From Paludibacteraceae bacterium (GTDB lineage Bacteria > Bacteroidota > Bacteroidia > Bacteroidales > Paludibacteraceae): a stretch of DNA of 64,000 nucleotides. The stretch is from contig JAKSNF010000004.1 of NCBI GenBank assembly GCA_024400115.1, positions 79,789-143,788 of the forward strand, written 5' to 3'. Below are positions 39,348-48,817 of the stretch, piece after piece. The notes beneath the pieces are model-generated. The model ran no database searches. It saw nothing but the letters and a program-made list of their open reading frames with translations, and was not told the origin of the DNA. The translations under genes and the position numbers were made by a program. Position 1 is the first letter of the stretch; each line of letters begins with the position of its first letter.

Positions 39348-40361
39348 ATGAATAGAAAGATATTGTTTATAGGATTCATAGTATTGGTGCTCACGGGATG
39401 TGCCAAACCTCGCTATTTCGTTAACGAGGGGCACACGTTCGGTACCTATTACAACATACGCTATGAGGCCACGAAAGACTTAGAGAAGCAGATTATTGCC
39501 CATTTACACGAGTACGATGCTTCCCTCAGTTTCTTCAACGACAGTTCTATCATCAGTCGTATCAACCGCAACGAAGAGGTGGTTACCGATTCCCTCTTTG
39601 AGGCCATGTGGGCAACCGCCTACGAGGTAAGCGAACTCAGTCAAGGTGCTTTTGACATCACCTGCGCCCCCCTTATCAGCGCGTGGGGATTCGGCAAAGA
39701 TAAAGGTCTCGAATACCTCCAGAAGCACCCCCTCGGTCAAAGACAATTAGATAGTTTGATGGCCATCACCGGTTATCGTAAGGTACATCTTCACGACCAC
39801 CACATCACCAAGCAAGACCCGCGTTTGACCATGAACGCCAGTGCTATCGCAAAAGGACAAGGTTGCGACGGGATAGCCGCTTTATTAGCCGCCAACGGGT
39901 GCGAGAACTACCTCGTTGATATAGGAGGCGAAGTGGTTGCCAAGGGTCTAAACGCCAAAGGCGAACCGTGGAAGATAGGTATATCCAAGCCCATTGATGA
40001 CCCCACCGGAACGATGCGCGAACTGCAAGAGATAATAGCAACCACCGGCTTATGTATGGCTTCCTCCGGCAATTATCGTCAGTTCTACTACGACGGTAAC
40101 GAACGCCGCAGTCACACCATTGACCCTCGTACGGGATACCCCGTTCAGCACAGTTTATTGGGCGCCACCGTTGTCGCCAACTCTTGCATGCGAGCCGACG
40201 CTCTGGCTACCGCCTGCATGGTTTTAGGAGCACGGGCAGCCTTAGAGATGATAGAGAAAGACGGCAATAGTGAGTGTTACCTCATTGTGCACGAGGAGGG
40301 GGAAAACAAAGTCATTAAATCCACTGGTTGGGATGGTTGGATAGAAGAAAAGAGTAAATGA
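39348..40361 (+). CDS. apbE: FAD:protein FMN transferase
   Basis: 337-aa lipoprotein (LVLTGCAKPRY) of the ApbE family, which flavinylates Thr in [S/T]GAT motifs on exported domains. Signatures: GTYYNIRY, GAFDITCAPLISAWGFG, NASAIAKGQGCD, NYLVDIGGEVVAKG, HTIDPRTGYPV. Expected targets in this window are NqrB and NqrC. Overlaps bamD by 4 bp. Confidence 0.95.
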   Translation: MNRKILFIGFIVLVLTGCAKPRYFVNEGHTFGTYYNIRYEATKDLEKQIIAHLHEYDASLSFFNDSSIISRINRNEEVVTDSLFEAMWATAYEVSELSQGAFDITCAPLISAWGFGKDKGLEYLQKHPLGQRQLDSLMAITGYRKVHLHDHHITKQDPRLTMNASAIAKGQGCDGIAALLAANGCENYLVDIGGEVVAKGLNAKGEPWKIGISKPIDDPTGTMRELQEIIATTGLCMASSGNYRQFYYDGNERRSHTIDPRTGYPVQHSLLGATVVANSCMRADALATACMVLGARAALEMIEKDGNSECYLIVHEEGENKVIKSTGWDGWIEEKSK

Positions 40362-41161
40362 AAAAGTTTTATTTCATATCATTAGTATTGATTATATTCA
40401 CCGGCTGTGGCGAATATCAAAGTGTGTTGAAATCGAAAGACGCCGACTTCAAGTTCCAAAAGGCACTTGAGTACTTCGGTCAGAAACAATACGTCAAGGC
40501 GCAACAACTATTGGACGATGTCACTATCTATTACAAAGGAACGGAACGGAGCGAAGATGTGCTCTGCTACTTGGCTCGTTGTTACATGGGGCAGAAAGCC
40601 TACACCACCGCCTCCGAGTATTATCAAGCCTATGTCCGCAATTATCCTAAAGGTAAGTACATCATCGAGGCACGCTTCCAAGAAGGGCATTGCTACTATA
40701 TGGACGCTCCGGACGCCCGCTTAGACCAAGAGATAACGAAGAAAGCGATTGAGTCTTTCTCTAACTTTGTAGACCTCTATCCGGAAAGTCCGTATGCCTC
40801 TCAAGCCTATGAAGAGATGAGCGAGTTATATGACCGCTTAGCCTATAAGGAACTGCTCTCCGCTAAACTGTATTACAACTTAGGAACGTACTTAGGCAAT
40901 AACTACCTCAGTTCCGAGATTGTAGCTAAAAACGCGCTGAAAGACTACCCCAGCAACTCGTACCAAGAGGAGTTGAGTTGGATAATCTTAGAAGCGAAAT
41001 TCCAACAAACACTTCTTAGTGTAGAGGAGAAGAAACTGGAACGTGCTCGTGATACGCAAGATGAGTATTATAATTTCATCACCGAGTACCCCGAATCCAA
41101 GCACCGCAAAGATGCTGAAAAGATTTATAAAGAGATGAGTAAACTCACGAGAGAACAGTGA
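40358..41161 (+). CDS. bamD: Outer membrane assembly lipoprotein BamD
   Basis: 267 aa, lipobox FTGCGEY, then TPR repeats (FKFQKALEYFGQKQYVKAQQ, YLARCYMGQKAYTTASEYYQ, FVDLYPESPYASQAYEEM). Part of the beta-barrel assembly machine. Followed by the omega-like and coaBC genes, a conserved order in Bacteroidota. Confidence 0.93.
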   Translation: MKKFYFISLVLIIFTGCGEYQSVLKSKDADFKFQKALEYFGQKQYVKAQQLLDDVTIYYKGTERSEDVLCYLARCYMGQKAYTTASEYYQAYVRNYPKGKYIIEARFQEGHCYYMDAPDARLDQEITKKAIESFSNFVDLYPESPYASQAYEEMSELYDRLAYKELLSAKLYYNLGTYLGNNYLSSEIVAKNALKDYPSNSYQEELSWIILEAKFQQTLLSVEEKKLERARDTQDEYYNFITEYPESKHRKDAEKIYKEMSKLTREQ

Positions 41162-41210
41162 GAATGATGAATTGATAAATGATGAATTGATTATTAAACA
41201 ACATAAAATT

Positions 41211-41543
41211 ATGGATTACAAAAAAACAAAAGCGCCGAAAACTACCCCGACGCGTGACATGAACCAATTGACCGACAAAGTAGGCAACGTTTACGAAACA
41301 GTAGCCATCATCGGTAAACGCAGTAACCAAATTGCAGCTTCGCTCAAGCGCGAGTTGGACTCCAAACTGCAAGACTTCTCCACCCCGCAAGAGGCAATTG
41401 AAGACAATTTTGAGAACCGCGAGCAAATCGAAATCTCTCGTCAGTACGAGGTTATTCCGAAGCCCACACTCATCGCAACCCAAGAGTTTATTGACGACCA
41501 ACTGATTTATAACGTTGGTTCAAAAGACGAGGCTTTGAAGTAA
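41211..41543 (+). CDS. rpoZ: RNA polymerase omega subunit-like protein
   Basis: Start at the ATG at 41211 (MDYKKTKAPKTTPTRD), 110 aa. The stretch VGNVYETVAIIGKRSNQIA is the omega/Rpb6 core. Position between bamD and coaBC is typical. The spacer before it is a repeated ATGATGAATTGATAA sequence. Confidence 0.88.
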   Translation: MDYKKTKAPKTTPTRDMNQLTDKVGNVYETVAIIGKRSNQIAASLKRELDSKLQDFSTPQEAIEDNFENREQIEISRQYEVIPKPTLIATQEFIDDQLIYNVGSKDEALK

Positions 41544-42752
41544 ATGTTACAAGGTAAACACATATTGATAGGCATAAGCGGAGGAATAGCCGCTTACAAG
41601 ATACCCGAACTCATACGCTCCCTCATCAAAGAGGGGGCGCAAGTTCGCGTAACGACCACTCGCAATGCCCTTCAATTTGTTACCGAACTAACCCTACAAA
41701 CCCTCACCAACGCACGCGTCTATAGCGATGTGTTTGCCGCTATCAACGAGCATTCAACCGAACATATATCATTACCCGATTGGGCAGATATGATGCTTAT
41801 TGCCCCCGCCACCGCCAATGTGCTTGGTAAGATGGCAGCCGGTATTGCCGATGATGCCCTTACCACCACTTTTGCAGCAACGGTAGCCCGTAAGCCCGTC
41901 GTCATTGCTCCGGCAATGAACGATAAGATGTACGAGAACCCTGCTACCCAAAAGGCAATGACAACATTAAGCCAGATGCCGAACGTGACGGTTATAGATT
42001 GTGCTGAAGGGTTCTTAGCCTGTGGCACAACTGGTAAAGGGCGAATGCAAGAGATAGACGTTCTGCAAGAAGAGGTCATCAAGAGTTTTTACGCCAAAGA
42101 CCTTGCCCATAAACGTATTCTCATTACGGCAGGTCCTACTCAAGAGGCGTTGGATCCGGTACGGTACATATCCAATCACTCCTCCGGTAAAATGGGAATA
42201 GCTTTAGCACGCGAGTGTACTCGCCGTGGAGCCAATGTGACTTTGGTATTAGGCCCCTGCTCTACCCCACTCAAGGGAGGAGAGGCAGCAAAGGTGATAA
42301 ATGTTGTTTCCGCTCAAGATATGTATCAAGCCGCTACACACGAGTGGGAAAAGCAAGATGCAGCCATCCTTTGTGCTGCCGTGGCAGATTTTACGCCCAC
42401 ACAAAAAGCAGAACATAAGATTAAGAAGGCGGAAGGGCAGACGGAACTGAACTTACATCTCACGTTAACACCCGATATTGCCGCAGCATTAGGTGCTGCT
42501 AAAACAGAGAATCAATGGTTAATTGGTTTTGCTCTCGAGACACAAAACGAGGACGCTAATGCTCGTAAGAAACTGAATAGCAAGAACTTTGATATGATTG
42601 TTCTTAATTCACTTCAAGACGCAGGAGCCGGATTCTCCGTCGATACGAATAAGGTCACACTCATTGACCACACCACAACACACAACCTCCCACTTATGTC
42701 TAAGCAGGAGGTCGCTCAAAGGATAGTAGATGCTATCTCTGCACTACTATAG
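41544..42752 (+). CDS. coaBC: Bifunctional phosphopantothenoylcysteine decarboxylase/synthetase
   Basis: 402 aa. CoaC half: LIGISGGIAAYKIPELIRSL, SLPDWADMMLIAPATANVLG, NDKMYENPATQ and the catalytic cysteine in FLACGTTGKGRM. CoaB half: ITAGPTQEALDPVRYISNHS, AAVADFTP and KKLNSKNFDMIVLNS. Makes 4'-phosphopantetheine for coenzyme A. Immediately follows rpoZ. Confidence 0.96.
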   Translation: MLQGKHILIGISGGIAAYKIPELIRSLIKEGAQVRVTTTRNALQFVTELTLQTLTNARVYSDVFAAINEHSTEHISLPDWADMMLIAPATANVLGKMAAGIADDALTTTFAATVARKPVVIAPAMNDKMYENPATQKAMTTLSQMPNVTVIDCAEGFLACGTTGKGRMQEIDVLQEEVIKSFYAKDLAHKRILITAGPTQEALDPVRYISNHSSGKMGIALARECTRRGANVTLVLGPCSTPLKGGEAAKVINVVSAQDMYQAATHEWEKQDAAILCAAVADFTPTQKAEHKIKKAEGQTELNLHLTLTPDIAAALGAAKTENQWLIGFALETQNEDANARKKLNSKNFDMIVLNSLQDAGAGFSVDTNKVTLIDHTTTHNLPLMSKQEVAQRIVDAISALL

Positions 42753-42763
42753 AATACCTTCGT

Positions 42764-43147
42764 TTACTTTCTCAGTTTGGAGAACAGACCTCTGCGAGGT
42801 TTTTCCTCCTCCACAGCGGATTCGGGTTCGCTTTCTCCTTCCGCACGAGGAGTCCACTCTTCGCGGACTGCAATCTCGCCCACTTGACTCTTAACATAGT
42901 TGATGACATCTTCCAGTCCTTCCGTGAAGTGAGCAAAATCTTCCTTATACAGGAACACTTTGTGCTTCTCAAACGACGGAACTGACGTCTCAGAATCCAT
43001 GTGCTTTTTACTCTCTGTGATACACAGATACAAATCCTCATTACGAGCCTTCTTAACATCTAAATAATAGATGCGTTTTCCGGCTTTGACGGAGCGAGAA
43101 TAAACAATCTCAGGCTCCCTTCTTTCTGCAAAATTACGCTCTTCCAT
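42764..43147 (-). CDS. DUF3276 PUR-alpha-like protein
   Basis: 127 aa. VYSRSVKAGKRIYYLDVK and DLYLCITESKK match the Bacteroidota PUR-alpha-like (DUF3276) nucleic-acid-binding family; the tail is acidic then basic. Convergent with coaBC (11 bp) and divergent from nusB, with its own promoter. Confidence 0.88.
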   Translation of the reverse strand: MEERNFAERREPEIVYSRSVKAGKRIYYLDVKKARNEDLYLCITESKKHMDSETSVPSFEKHKVFLYKEDFAHFTEGLEDVINYVKSQVGEIAVREEWTPRAEGESEPESAVEEEKPRRGLFSKLRK

Positions 43148-43171
43148 AGATTGTTGTTTTTAAAAACGCTG

Positions 43172-43203
43172 CAAAAATACACTTTTTTTTTCAATTATGC
43201 AAA
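43172..43203 (-). promoter_or_regulatory. Promoter of the DUF3276 gene
   Basis: Minus-strand TTTG (43200-43203), 20-nt spacer, TATTTTTG (43172-43179). Its upstream edge nearly touches the divergent nusB promoter. Confidence 0.75.
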
Positions 43204-43207
43204 TATA

Positions 43208-43239
43208 TTTGCAAATATCAAATATTTTTTGTAATTTTG
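43208..43239 (+). promoter_or_regulatory. nusB operon promoter
   Basis: TTTG (43208-43211), 20-nt spacer, TAATTTTG (43232-43239). The -33 boxes of the two divergent promoters are only 4 bp apart. Confidence 0.75.
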
Positions 43240-43270
43240 CCGCGAATTTTACAAATATATATCTATAAAT

Positions 43271-44227
43271 ATGATTAATCGCACGAACGTACGCACACGC
43301 GTAGCACAAACCCTTTTTGCTTTCTATACAGAAGGAGACAAAACGCCTTTAACGGCAAAGAAAGATCTGCTCCGGAGTTTTTCAGATACCTATAGTCTTT
43401 ACATGTTGCTGTTGGACTATGTTAACGAACTCACTCGTTATGCAGAAGACCAAATAGTCCAATCCCGCGTTCGTGCTAAAGCAACACATGTTAACTATCA
43501 GCCCAATATGCGTTTTGTAGAAAATGCTTTCGCCAAACAAGTATTTGAGAATCGCACCTTGCGTAACTATGTTGAGCAGGAAAAACTAACTTGGGACATG
43601 GGCATGTTAGCCGTTGAAGATGTGTACCGCAAACTGCAAGACGCTCCTTTCTATAAGGAGTATTTAGCATTGCCGGAAACCAATTACGAAGAAGACAAAA
43701 AAATCTGGCGCAAGATTTTTACAGATCTTCTCATAGGCAATGAGAACTTCTATATCGCTTTGGAAGAATTAGAGCTGGCTTTGGACGCTGTCAATTGGAC
43801 GATAGATGCAGATTACATCATCAGTTTTGTGGTCAAAACAATTAAACGATTTAAGGAAGAAGAAGGAGCCAATCAGGCACTATTGCCGATGTTTGATAAT
43901 GAGCAAGAAGTAGAATTTGCCACTCAATTGCTTCAAGTAACGATCGATCATCATGATGAATATGCTGATATGATTAATGCTCACCTTAAAAACTGGGATG
44001 CCAGTCGCATCGCCTTAATGGATCGTATTTTGCTCACCATAGCTTTAGCTGAGATTATCAACTTCCCCGATATAGCATTAGAAGTATCGTTTAACGAGTA
44101 CATTGAACTTGCCAAAGAATACTCCTCGGATAAGAGTTATATCTTCGTTAACGGTATTCTCACCGAGATTATTCGAGAACTCAAAAACAAGAACCAATTA
44201 CTAAAAGCAATCCAATTAAAAAGATAA
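43271..44227 (+). CDS. nusB: Transcription antitermination protein NusB
   Basis: 318 aa, the long Bacteroidota form. N-terminus RTNVRTRVAQTLFAFYTEGD; the C-terminal NusB fold has WDASRIALMDRILLTIALAE and EVSFNEYIELAKEYSSDKSY with FVNGIL. Followed by yajC, as usual in this phylum. Confidence 0.93.
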   Translation: MINRTNVRTRVAQTLFAFYTEGDKTPLTAKKDLLRSFSDTYSLYMLLLDYVNELTRYAEDQIVQSRVRAKATHVNYQPNMRFVENAFAKQVFENRTLRNYVEQEKLTWDMGMLAVEDVYRKLQDAPFYKEYLALPETNYEEDKKIWRKIFTDLLIGNENFYIALEELELALDAVNWTIDADYIISFVVKTIKRFKEEEGANQALLPMFDNEQEVEFATQLLQVTIDHHDEYADMINAHLKNWDASRIALMDRILLTIALAEIINFPDIALEVSFNEYIELAKEYSSDKSYIFVNGILTEIIRELKNKNQLLKAIQLKR

Positions 44228-44253
44228 ATAACTAATCAAAAACAATTACAATT

Positions 44254-44604
44254 ATGCTAAATTTAATTCTTTTACAAGATGCAGCTGCTGCTGCCGGTCA
44301 ACAAGGTGGTCAACAAGGTAGTCAGTGGGGTTTTTGGATTATGATGATCCTCATCTTCGTTGTATTTTATTTCTTTATGATTCGCCCTCAAACAAAAAAA
44401 CAAAAAGAGCTCCAAAAGCAACGCGAAGCCATGAAGAAAGGCGACAAGGTCGTAACCGCCGGTGGTATTTACGGTATCATCAAGGAAGTACAAGAAACAA
44501 CCTTACTCATTGAGATTTCCAAAGACATTGTCATTAAAATAGACAAAGGTAGCGTATATGCAAGCGCAGAAGACGCACAACAATCTCCTAAGGAAAATAA
44601 ATAA
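44254..44604 (+). CDS. yajC: Preprotein translocase subunit YajC
   Basis: 116 aa: single membrane helix (WGFWIMMILIFVVFYFFMI), RPQTKKQKELQKQREAMKKG and GDKVVTAGGIYGIIKEV are diagnostic. Works with SecDF. Confidence 0.95.
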   Translation: MLNLILLQDAAAAAGQQGGQQGSQWGFWIMMILIFVVFYFFMIRPQTKKQKELQKQREAMKKGDKVVTAGGIYGIIKEVQETTLLIEISKDIVIKIDKGSVYASAEDAQQSPKENK

Positions 44605-44606
44605 TA

Positions 44607-45536
44607 ATGAATAGTCGCTGGAAAGAGACATTTATTTTCATTTGCTTTGTTGTCGTAGCCGCCGCGCTGTGGTACGGACATGCAATGACCTCCGTTAGAA
44701 CTGAGGTTGTTCCGGTTCGTGTACAATACACCGGTATTGATTCGCATATTGTCTTCGGAGACTCGCTACCTTCCACCCTATCGGTGGAAGTGCGAGACGC
44801 CGGTCAACGACTCAAGACCTATTTTAAGGACCAACCGACCATCACGATCAATCTTCATTCACTATTAGAAGAAAACAGTGAAGGAATCGTTAATATTACA
44901 GAGGATCAACTTCGCACCAATATAAACAGCGTTCTTCAAGGAACGAGTAAACTATTGACAATTAATCCAAGTACCCTACACGGTACTTTCTATCGACAGG
45001 TTGACAAACAAGTACCGGTTATACTGCGGACACAGATAACACCGGCTCCTGAATATCAGTTTGTCGGTATTCCTAAGTTACAACAGAGCACGATTCAAGT
45101 ATTTGGAGAAGCCAGTGTAATCAATCAATTAGATACTGTTTACACACACATCTATTCATTGGAAAATGTTAAAGACACACTCACTGATTGGGCTGAATTG
45201 GCATTGCCGAAAGGGGTGAGAGCAAACGTTGAGAAGGTTGCTTTTACGGCAGTAACGGAGCGTTTTACAGAGAAGGTATTTGTCCTACCTATTACTTGTG
45301 TCGTGCCCGATTCTTCGTTGACGATTAGGCTTTTCCCTTATGAAGCATCCGTCACAGTTAGGTGTGCTATTCGCGATTTTAATCGCGTCTCGGCTTCTGA
45401 TATAGTATTAACATGTCCTTTCCCAACAAGAAAAGAGGAACGATTGGCTATCTTAGCAACTTCGCATAATCCGAAGATTACAATGCTTCGTACTAATCCT
45501 TCGTATGTCGAATATATCGTTGAACAAAAAGAATAG
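44607..45536 (+). CDS. YbbR-like domain protein (CdaR family)
   Basis: 309 aa with an N-terminal membrane anchor (FIFICFVVVAAALWYG) and at least two YbbR-type beta domains (LPSTLSVEVRDAGQRLK; QTPAPEYQFVGIPKLQ-like segment around residue 150, with STIQVFGEASVINQLDTVYT). Starts 2 bp after yajC. In Firmicutes YbbR/CdaR regulates the c-di-AMP cyclase; here the function is unknown. Confidence 0.85.
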   Translation: MNSRWKETFIFICFVVVAAALWYGHAMTSVRTEVVPVRVQYTGIDSHIVFGDSLPSTLSVEVRDAGQRLKTYFKDQPTITINLHSLLEENSEGIVNITEDQLRTNINSVLQGTSKLLTINPSTLHGTFYRQVDKQVPVILRTQITPAPEYQFVGIPKLQQSTIQVFGEASVINQLDTVYTHIYSLENVKDTLTDWAELALPKGVRANVEKVAFTAVTERFTEKVFVLPITCVVPDSSLTIRLFPYEASVTVRCAIRDFNRVSASDIVLTCPFPTRKEERLAILATSHNPKITMLRTNPSYVEYIVEQKE

Positions 45537-45542
45537 AAAAGT

Positions 45543-46667
45543 ATGAGAAAAATCCAAATGGTGGACTTACAGTCCCAATATCAACGTCTTAAACATGATA
45601 TTGATGCCGGCATTCAAGCCGTAATTGATACTGCTGCATTTGTAAAAGGTCCACAAGTCACTACGTTTGGTGAGCACCTTCAAACATATACGGGTGCTAA
45701 ACACGTCATTCCCGTTGGAAACGGCACGGATGCTCTGCAAATAGCCCTTATGGCTCTCGGTCTTAAGCCCGGAGACGAAGTGATCACTCCTACTTTTACC
45801 TTTATCGCAACCGCAGAAGTGGTTGCTCTACTCGGTCTCACACCCGTTGTGGTAGATGTAGATTGGGAAACGATGAACATCTCCGTTGAGGCGATACGAA
45901 AAGCAATTACCCCTAAAACGAAGGCTATTGTTCCAGTTCACCTCTTTGGTCAATGTGCAGATATGGAAGCCATCCTTCAACTTGCCAAAGAGCACAACCT
46001 CTTTGTGGTTGAAGACGCGTGTCAAGCGATTGGTGCCCAATACACGTTTTCCGATGGTACGGTCAAACAAGCTGGCACGATGGGAGAGATAGGCTGTACC
46101 TCTTTCTTCCCTTCTAAAAACCTCGGTTGCTATGGTGACGGCGGTGCTTTATTCACTAACGACGACGAATTGGCAGCTAAGATCGTGTGCATAGCCAACC
46201 ACGGAATGCAAGTGCGTTATCATCACGATTATATCGGTGTTAATAGTCGTTTAGATAGTATTCAAGCCGCTATCTTAGACGCTAAGCTACCCCATCTGGA
46301 CGAGTTCATCTCGGCTCGTCGAGCAGCAGCCGCTCGTTATGACGAGGCCTTCCGTGATTGCCCACAAGTCCTTATTCCCGGGCGTTCGAAAGTTTCGACA
46401 CATGTTTTCCACCAATACACCTTGCGTGTAGTGGGGGCTAACCGAGACGAGATCAAGGCTAAACTCAATAGCCAAGATATACCGGCTATGATTTATTATC
46501 CTATTCCTCTGCATTTGCAAAAGGCTTATCAAGACCCACGTTATAAGGAGGGCGATTTCCCTGTAGCCGAACGATTGAGCGCTTGCGTTCTCTCGCTCCC
46601 GATGCACACCGAGCTGGATAACGAACAACTCGACTTCATCATCTCCGCTGTCAAAGAATCCTTTTAA
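45543..46667 (+). CDS. DegT/DnrJ/EryC1/StrS family aminotransferase
   Basis: 374 aa PLP sugar aminotransferase. Start motif VDLQSQYQRLKHDID, substrate side VGNGTDALQIALMALGLKPG, PLP lysine in TSFFPSKNLGCYGDGGALFT, and C-terminal PIPLHLQKAYQD. Such enzymes aminate UDP-3-keto or 4-keto sugars for lipopolysaccharide. Isolated from other sugar genes here. Confidence 0.9.
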   Translation: MRKIQMVDLQSQYQRLKHDIDAGIQAVIDTAAFVKGPQVTTFGEHLQTYTGAKHVIPVGNGTDALQIALMALGLKPGDEVITPTFTFIATAEVVALLGLTPVVVDVDWETMNISVEAIRKAITPKTKAIVPVHLFGQCADMEAILQLAKEHNLFVVEDACQAIGAQYTFSDGTVKQAGTMGEIGCTSFFPSKNLGCYGDGGALFTNDDELAAKIVCIANHGMQVRYHHDYIGVNSRLDSIQAAILDAKLPHLDEFISARRAAAARYDEAFRDCPQVLIPGRSKVSTHVFHQYTLRVVGANRDEIKAKLNSQDIPAMIYYPIPLHLQKAYQDPRYKEGDFPVAERLSACVLSLPMHTELDNEQLDFIISAVKESF

Positions 46668-46687
46668 TACCCAACTCCCCTACTCCT

Positions 46688-48151
46688 ATGGCTCTAACGC
46701 TTCAACAACAGCAATCACTACAAACCAAACTATCGCCTACTCAGATACAGGTTGTGAGGTTACTTGAACTACCCTCCGTTGAACTGCAACAACGCATCAA
46801 CGAAGAGTTGCAAGAGAATCCTGCGTTGGAAGAAGGAGCTGAATATTTGGGATATAACGAGAGTGAGAATGAAAGTGAGAATGAGGAGTATCGTAATCCG
46901 TTACAAAACGAGGATTTTAATTACGACGATTACGTCAATGATGACGACACGCCTGATTACCAATATCAAGCCCACAATTATTCGCCCGATGACGAGTTAC
47001 CCGAACAAGTGGTTATTAGCGGTTCCTCCCTACTGGAGCACCTCAAGTCTCAAGTCTATCTGACGAATATGTCCAAACCCGAACGGCATATAGCTAAGTG
47101 GGTTTTGGGTAATATAGATGACGATGGCTATCTGCGCCGTACCACCGAGCAATTGGTGGACGACATCGCTTTTCAAGAAAACATCATGGTCACGGATGCT
47201 CAAATGCAGCATATCGTAGATACTATCAAGACGTTCGACCCCGCCGGAGTGGCAGCGTACGACTTACGCGAGTGCCTCATCATTCAACTAAAGCAGAAAG
47301 CCCCCAATGAGGCGGTTACGAATGCCCTTAAGATATTAGAACGATGCTTTGAAGATTTTAGTAAACGCCATTTTGCTCATATACAAGAAAGACAAGATTG
47401 GACCGACGAGCAACTCAAAGAGGCTATCGACGAGATTCTACACCTCAATCAAAAACCTGCCAATGGCTTTACCGGTTCGGTGTACGAACGACAGCAATCG
47501 ACCATCATTCCCGACTTCTTTGTTGAGAACCGCGATGGCGAGTTAGTCGTAGGACTGAATACAGGTGATATACCCGAATTACATGTCAGTACAGACTATA
47601 AAGATATGCTCGCCGAATATTCGTCCAAGCAAATGGCGAATAGCAAGGAGGGCAAAGAAACGGTACGTTTTATCAAACAGAAAATAGATTCTGCCCAATG
47701 GTTCATTGATGCCATTAAGCAACGCAATGAAACGCTCATGAGCACCATGAAAGCGATTGTTAGCAAGCAGAAAGACTTCTTCCTTGAGGGCGATGACAGT
47801 TGCTTGCGCCCAATGGTGCTGCAAGATATTGCCAACGTTACAGGATACGATGTGAGCACGATTTCTCGCGTCAGCAATTCCAAATATGTTGATACGGAGT
47901 TCGGTATTTTCTCGCTTAAACACTTCTTCTCTGAATCCATGACCAACGATAAAGGCGAAGAAGTATCCACTCGTGAGATTAAGAACCTACTGGGTCAACT
48001 CATCAATGAAGAAGACAAGTCCGCTCCCCTTACGGATGACCAATTAGTGACCGCCTTAGCCGGTCACGGCTATCCCATTGCTCGTCGTACCATTGCTAAA
48101 TACCGCGACCAACTCGGTATTCCTACCGCACGACTACGTAAACGCCTATAA
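46688..48151 (+). CDS. rpoN: RNA polymerase sigma-54 factor
   Basis: 487 aa. Region I is glutamine-rich (LTLQQQQSLQTKLSPTQIQV, VELQQRINEELQENPALEE), followed by an acidic region II, the core-binding region and the C-terminal RpoN box YPIARRTIAKYRDQLGIP. Complete. Confidence 0.96.
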   Translation: MALTLQQQQSLQTKLSPTQIQVVRLLELPSVELQQRINEELQENPALEEGAEYLGYNESENESENEEYRNPLQNEDFNYDDYVNDDDTPDYQYQAHNYSPDDELPEQVVISGSSLLEHLKSQVYLTNMSKPERHIAKWVLGNIDDDGYLRRTTEQLVDDIAFQENIMVTDAQMQHIVDTIKTFDPAGVAAYDLRECLIIQLKQKAPNEAVTNALKILERCFEDFSKRHFAHIQERQDWTDEQLKEAIDEILHLNQKPANGFTGSVYERQQSTIIPDFFVENRDGELVVGLNTGDIPELHVSTDYKDMLAEYSSKQMANSKEGKETVRFIKQKIDSAQWFIDAIKQRNETLMSTMKAIVSKQKDFFLEGDDSCLRPMVLQDIANVTGYDVSTISRVSNSKYVDTEFGIFSLKHFFSESMTNDKGEEVSTREIKNLLGQLINEEDKSAPLTDDQLVTALAGHGYPIARRTIAKYRDQLGIPTARLRKRL

Positions 48152-48181
48152 TACGATATTAATATATGATATAAATGTGTA

Positions 48182-48817
48182 ATGAGTAAGGTCTTGAATA
48201 TCATAGCACGAATATTAGGCGGACTCTTCTATCCGCTTTGGATTCCTACATACGGAATACTTCTTTATTGCCTTACCCTACTCCCCTACTCCCCTACCCC
48301 TCTACACCTATATTACATAAAGAGTATCTTGTGGACGTTTATATTAACCGGCATCGTTCCGCTCATTACTATTTGGATAATGATTCGTCGCAAACAAATA
48401 TCGGACATTTATATCACAAATCCTCAGGAGCGATCAAAACCCTATATTTATACATTTACCCTCTTTGGTATTTGGGCATATTTCCTATATAGAGCCCATT
48501 TCCCGGCATTCTTCTTTTGGTCTGCGGTAGGCGCAACGGCTGCCTTAGGCGTAGTTACCATTATTAATGCCAAGTGGAAGATATCTGCCCACCTCACCGG
48601 ATTAGGCGGACTCATCGGTGGCATTCTTAGTGGGTTCCTTTATTACAACCTTACGCCTACAGTAGGACTGATTGCCTTATTGCTTGGACTGGCTTTAGTG
48701 CTTATGTACGCTCGACTTTATGTCAAAGCGCACACCCCCTTACAAGTCGTGTGCGGGTTTCTCTTAGGCATATCTTTTACATTCATTCCTAATTTGATTT
48801 TAAGTTATGCGCAATAA
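48182..48817 (+). CDS. PAP2-like membrane protein
   Basis: 211 aa, about six membrane helices. ISAHLTGLGGLIGG and YVKAHTPLQVVCGFLLG are the conserved histidine motifs of the Bacteroidota PAP2-related family. One helix (LTLLPYSPTPLHLYY) is encoded by a CTACTCC-type repeat at 48271-48308. Overlaps the DUF4105 gene by 11 bp. Confidence 0.75.
   Translation: MSKVLNIIARILGGLFYPLWIPTYGILLYCLTLLPYSPTPLHLYYIKSILWTFILTGIVPLITIWIMIRRKQISDIYITNPQERSKPYIYTFTLFGIWAYFLYRAHFPAFFFWSAVGATAALGVVTIINAKWKISAHLTGLGGLIGGILSGFLYYNLTPTVGLIALLLGLALVLMYARLYVKAHTPLQVVCGFLLGISFTFIPNLILSYAQ
48271..48308. repeat. CTACTCC-type repeat in the PAP2 gene
   Basis: CCCTACTCCCCTACTCCCCT continues to CTACACC. Encodes LLPYSPTPLH within a membrane segment. 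Confidence 0.6.
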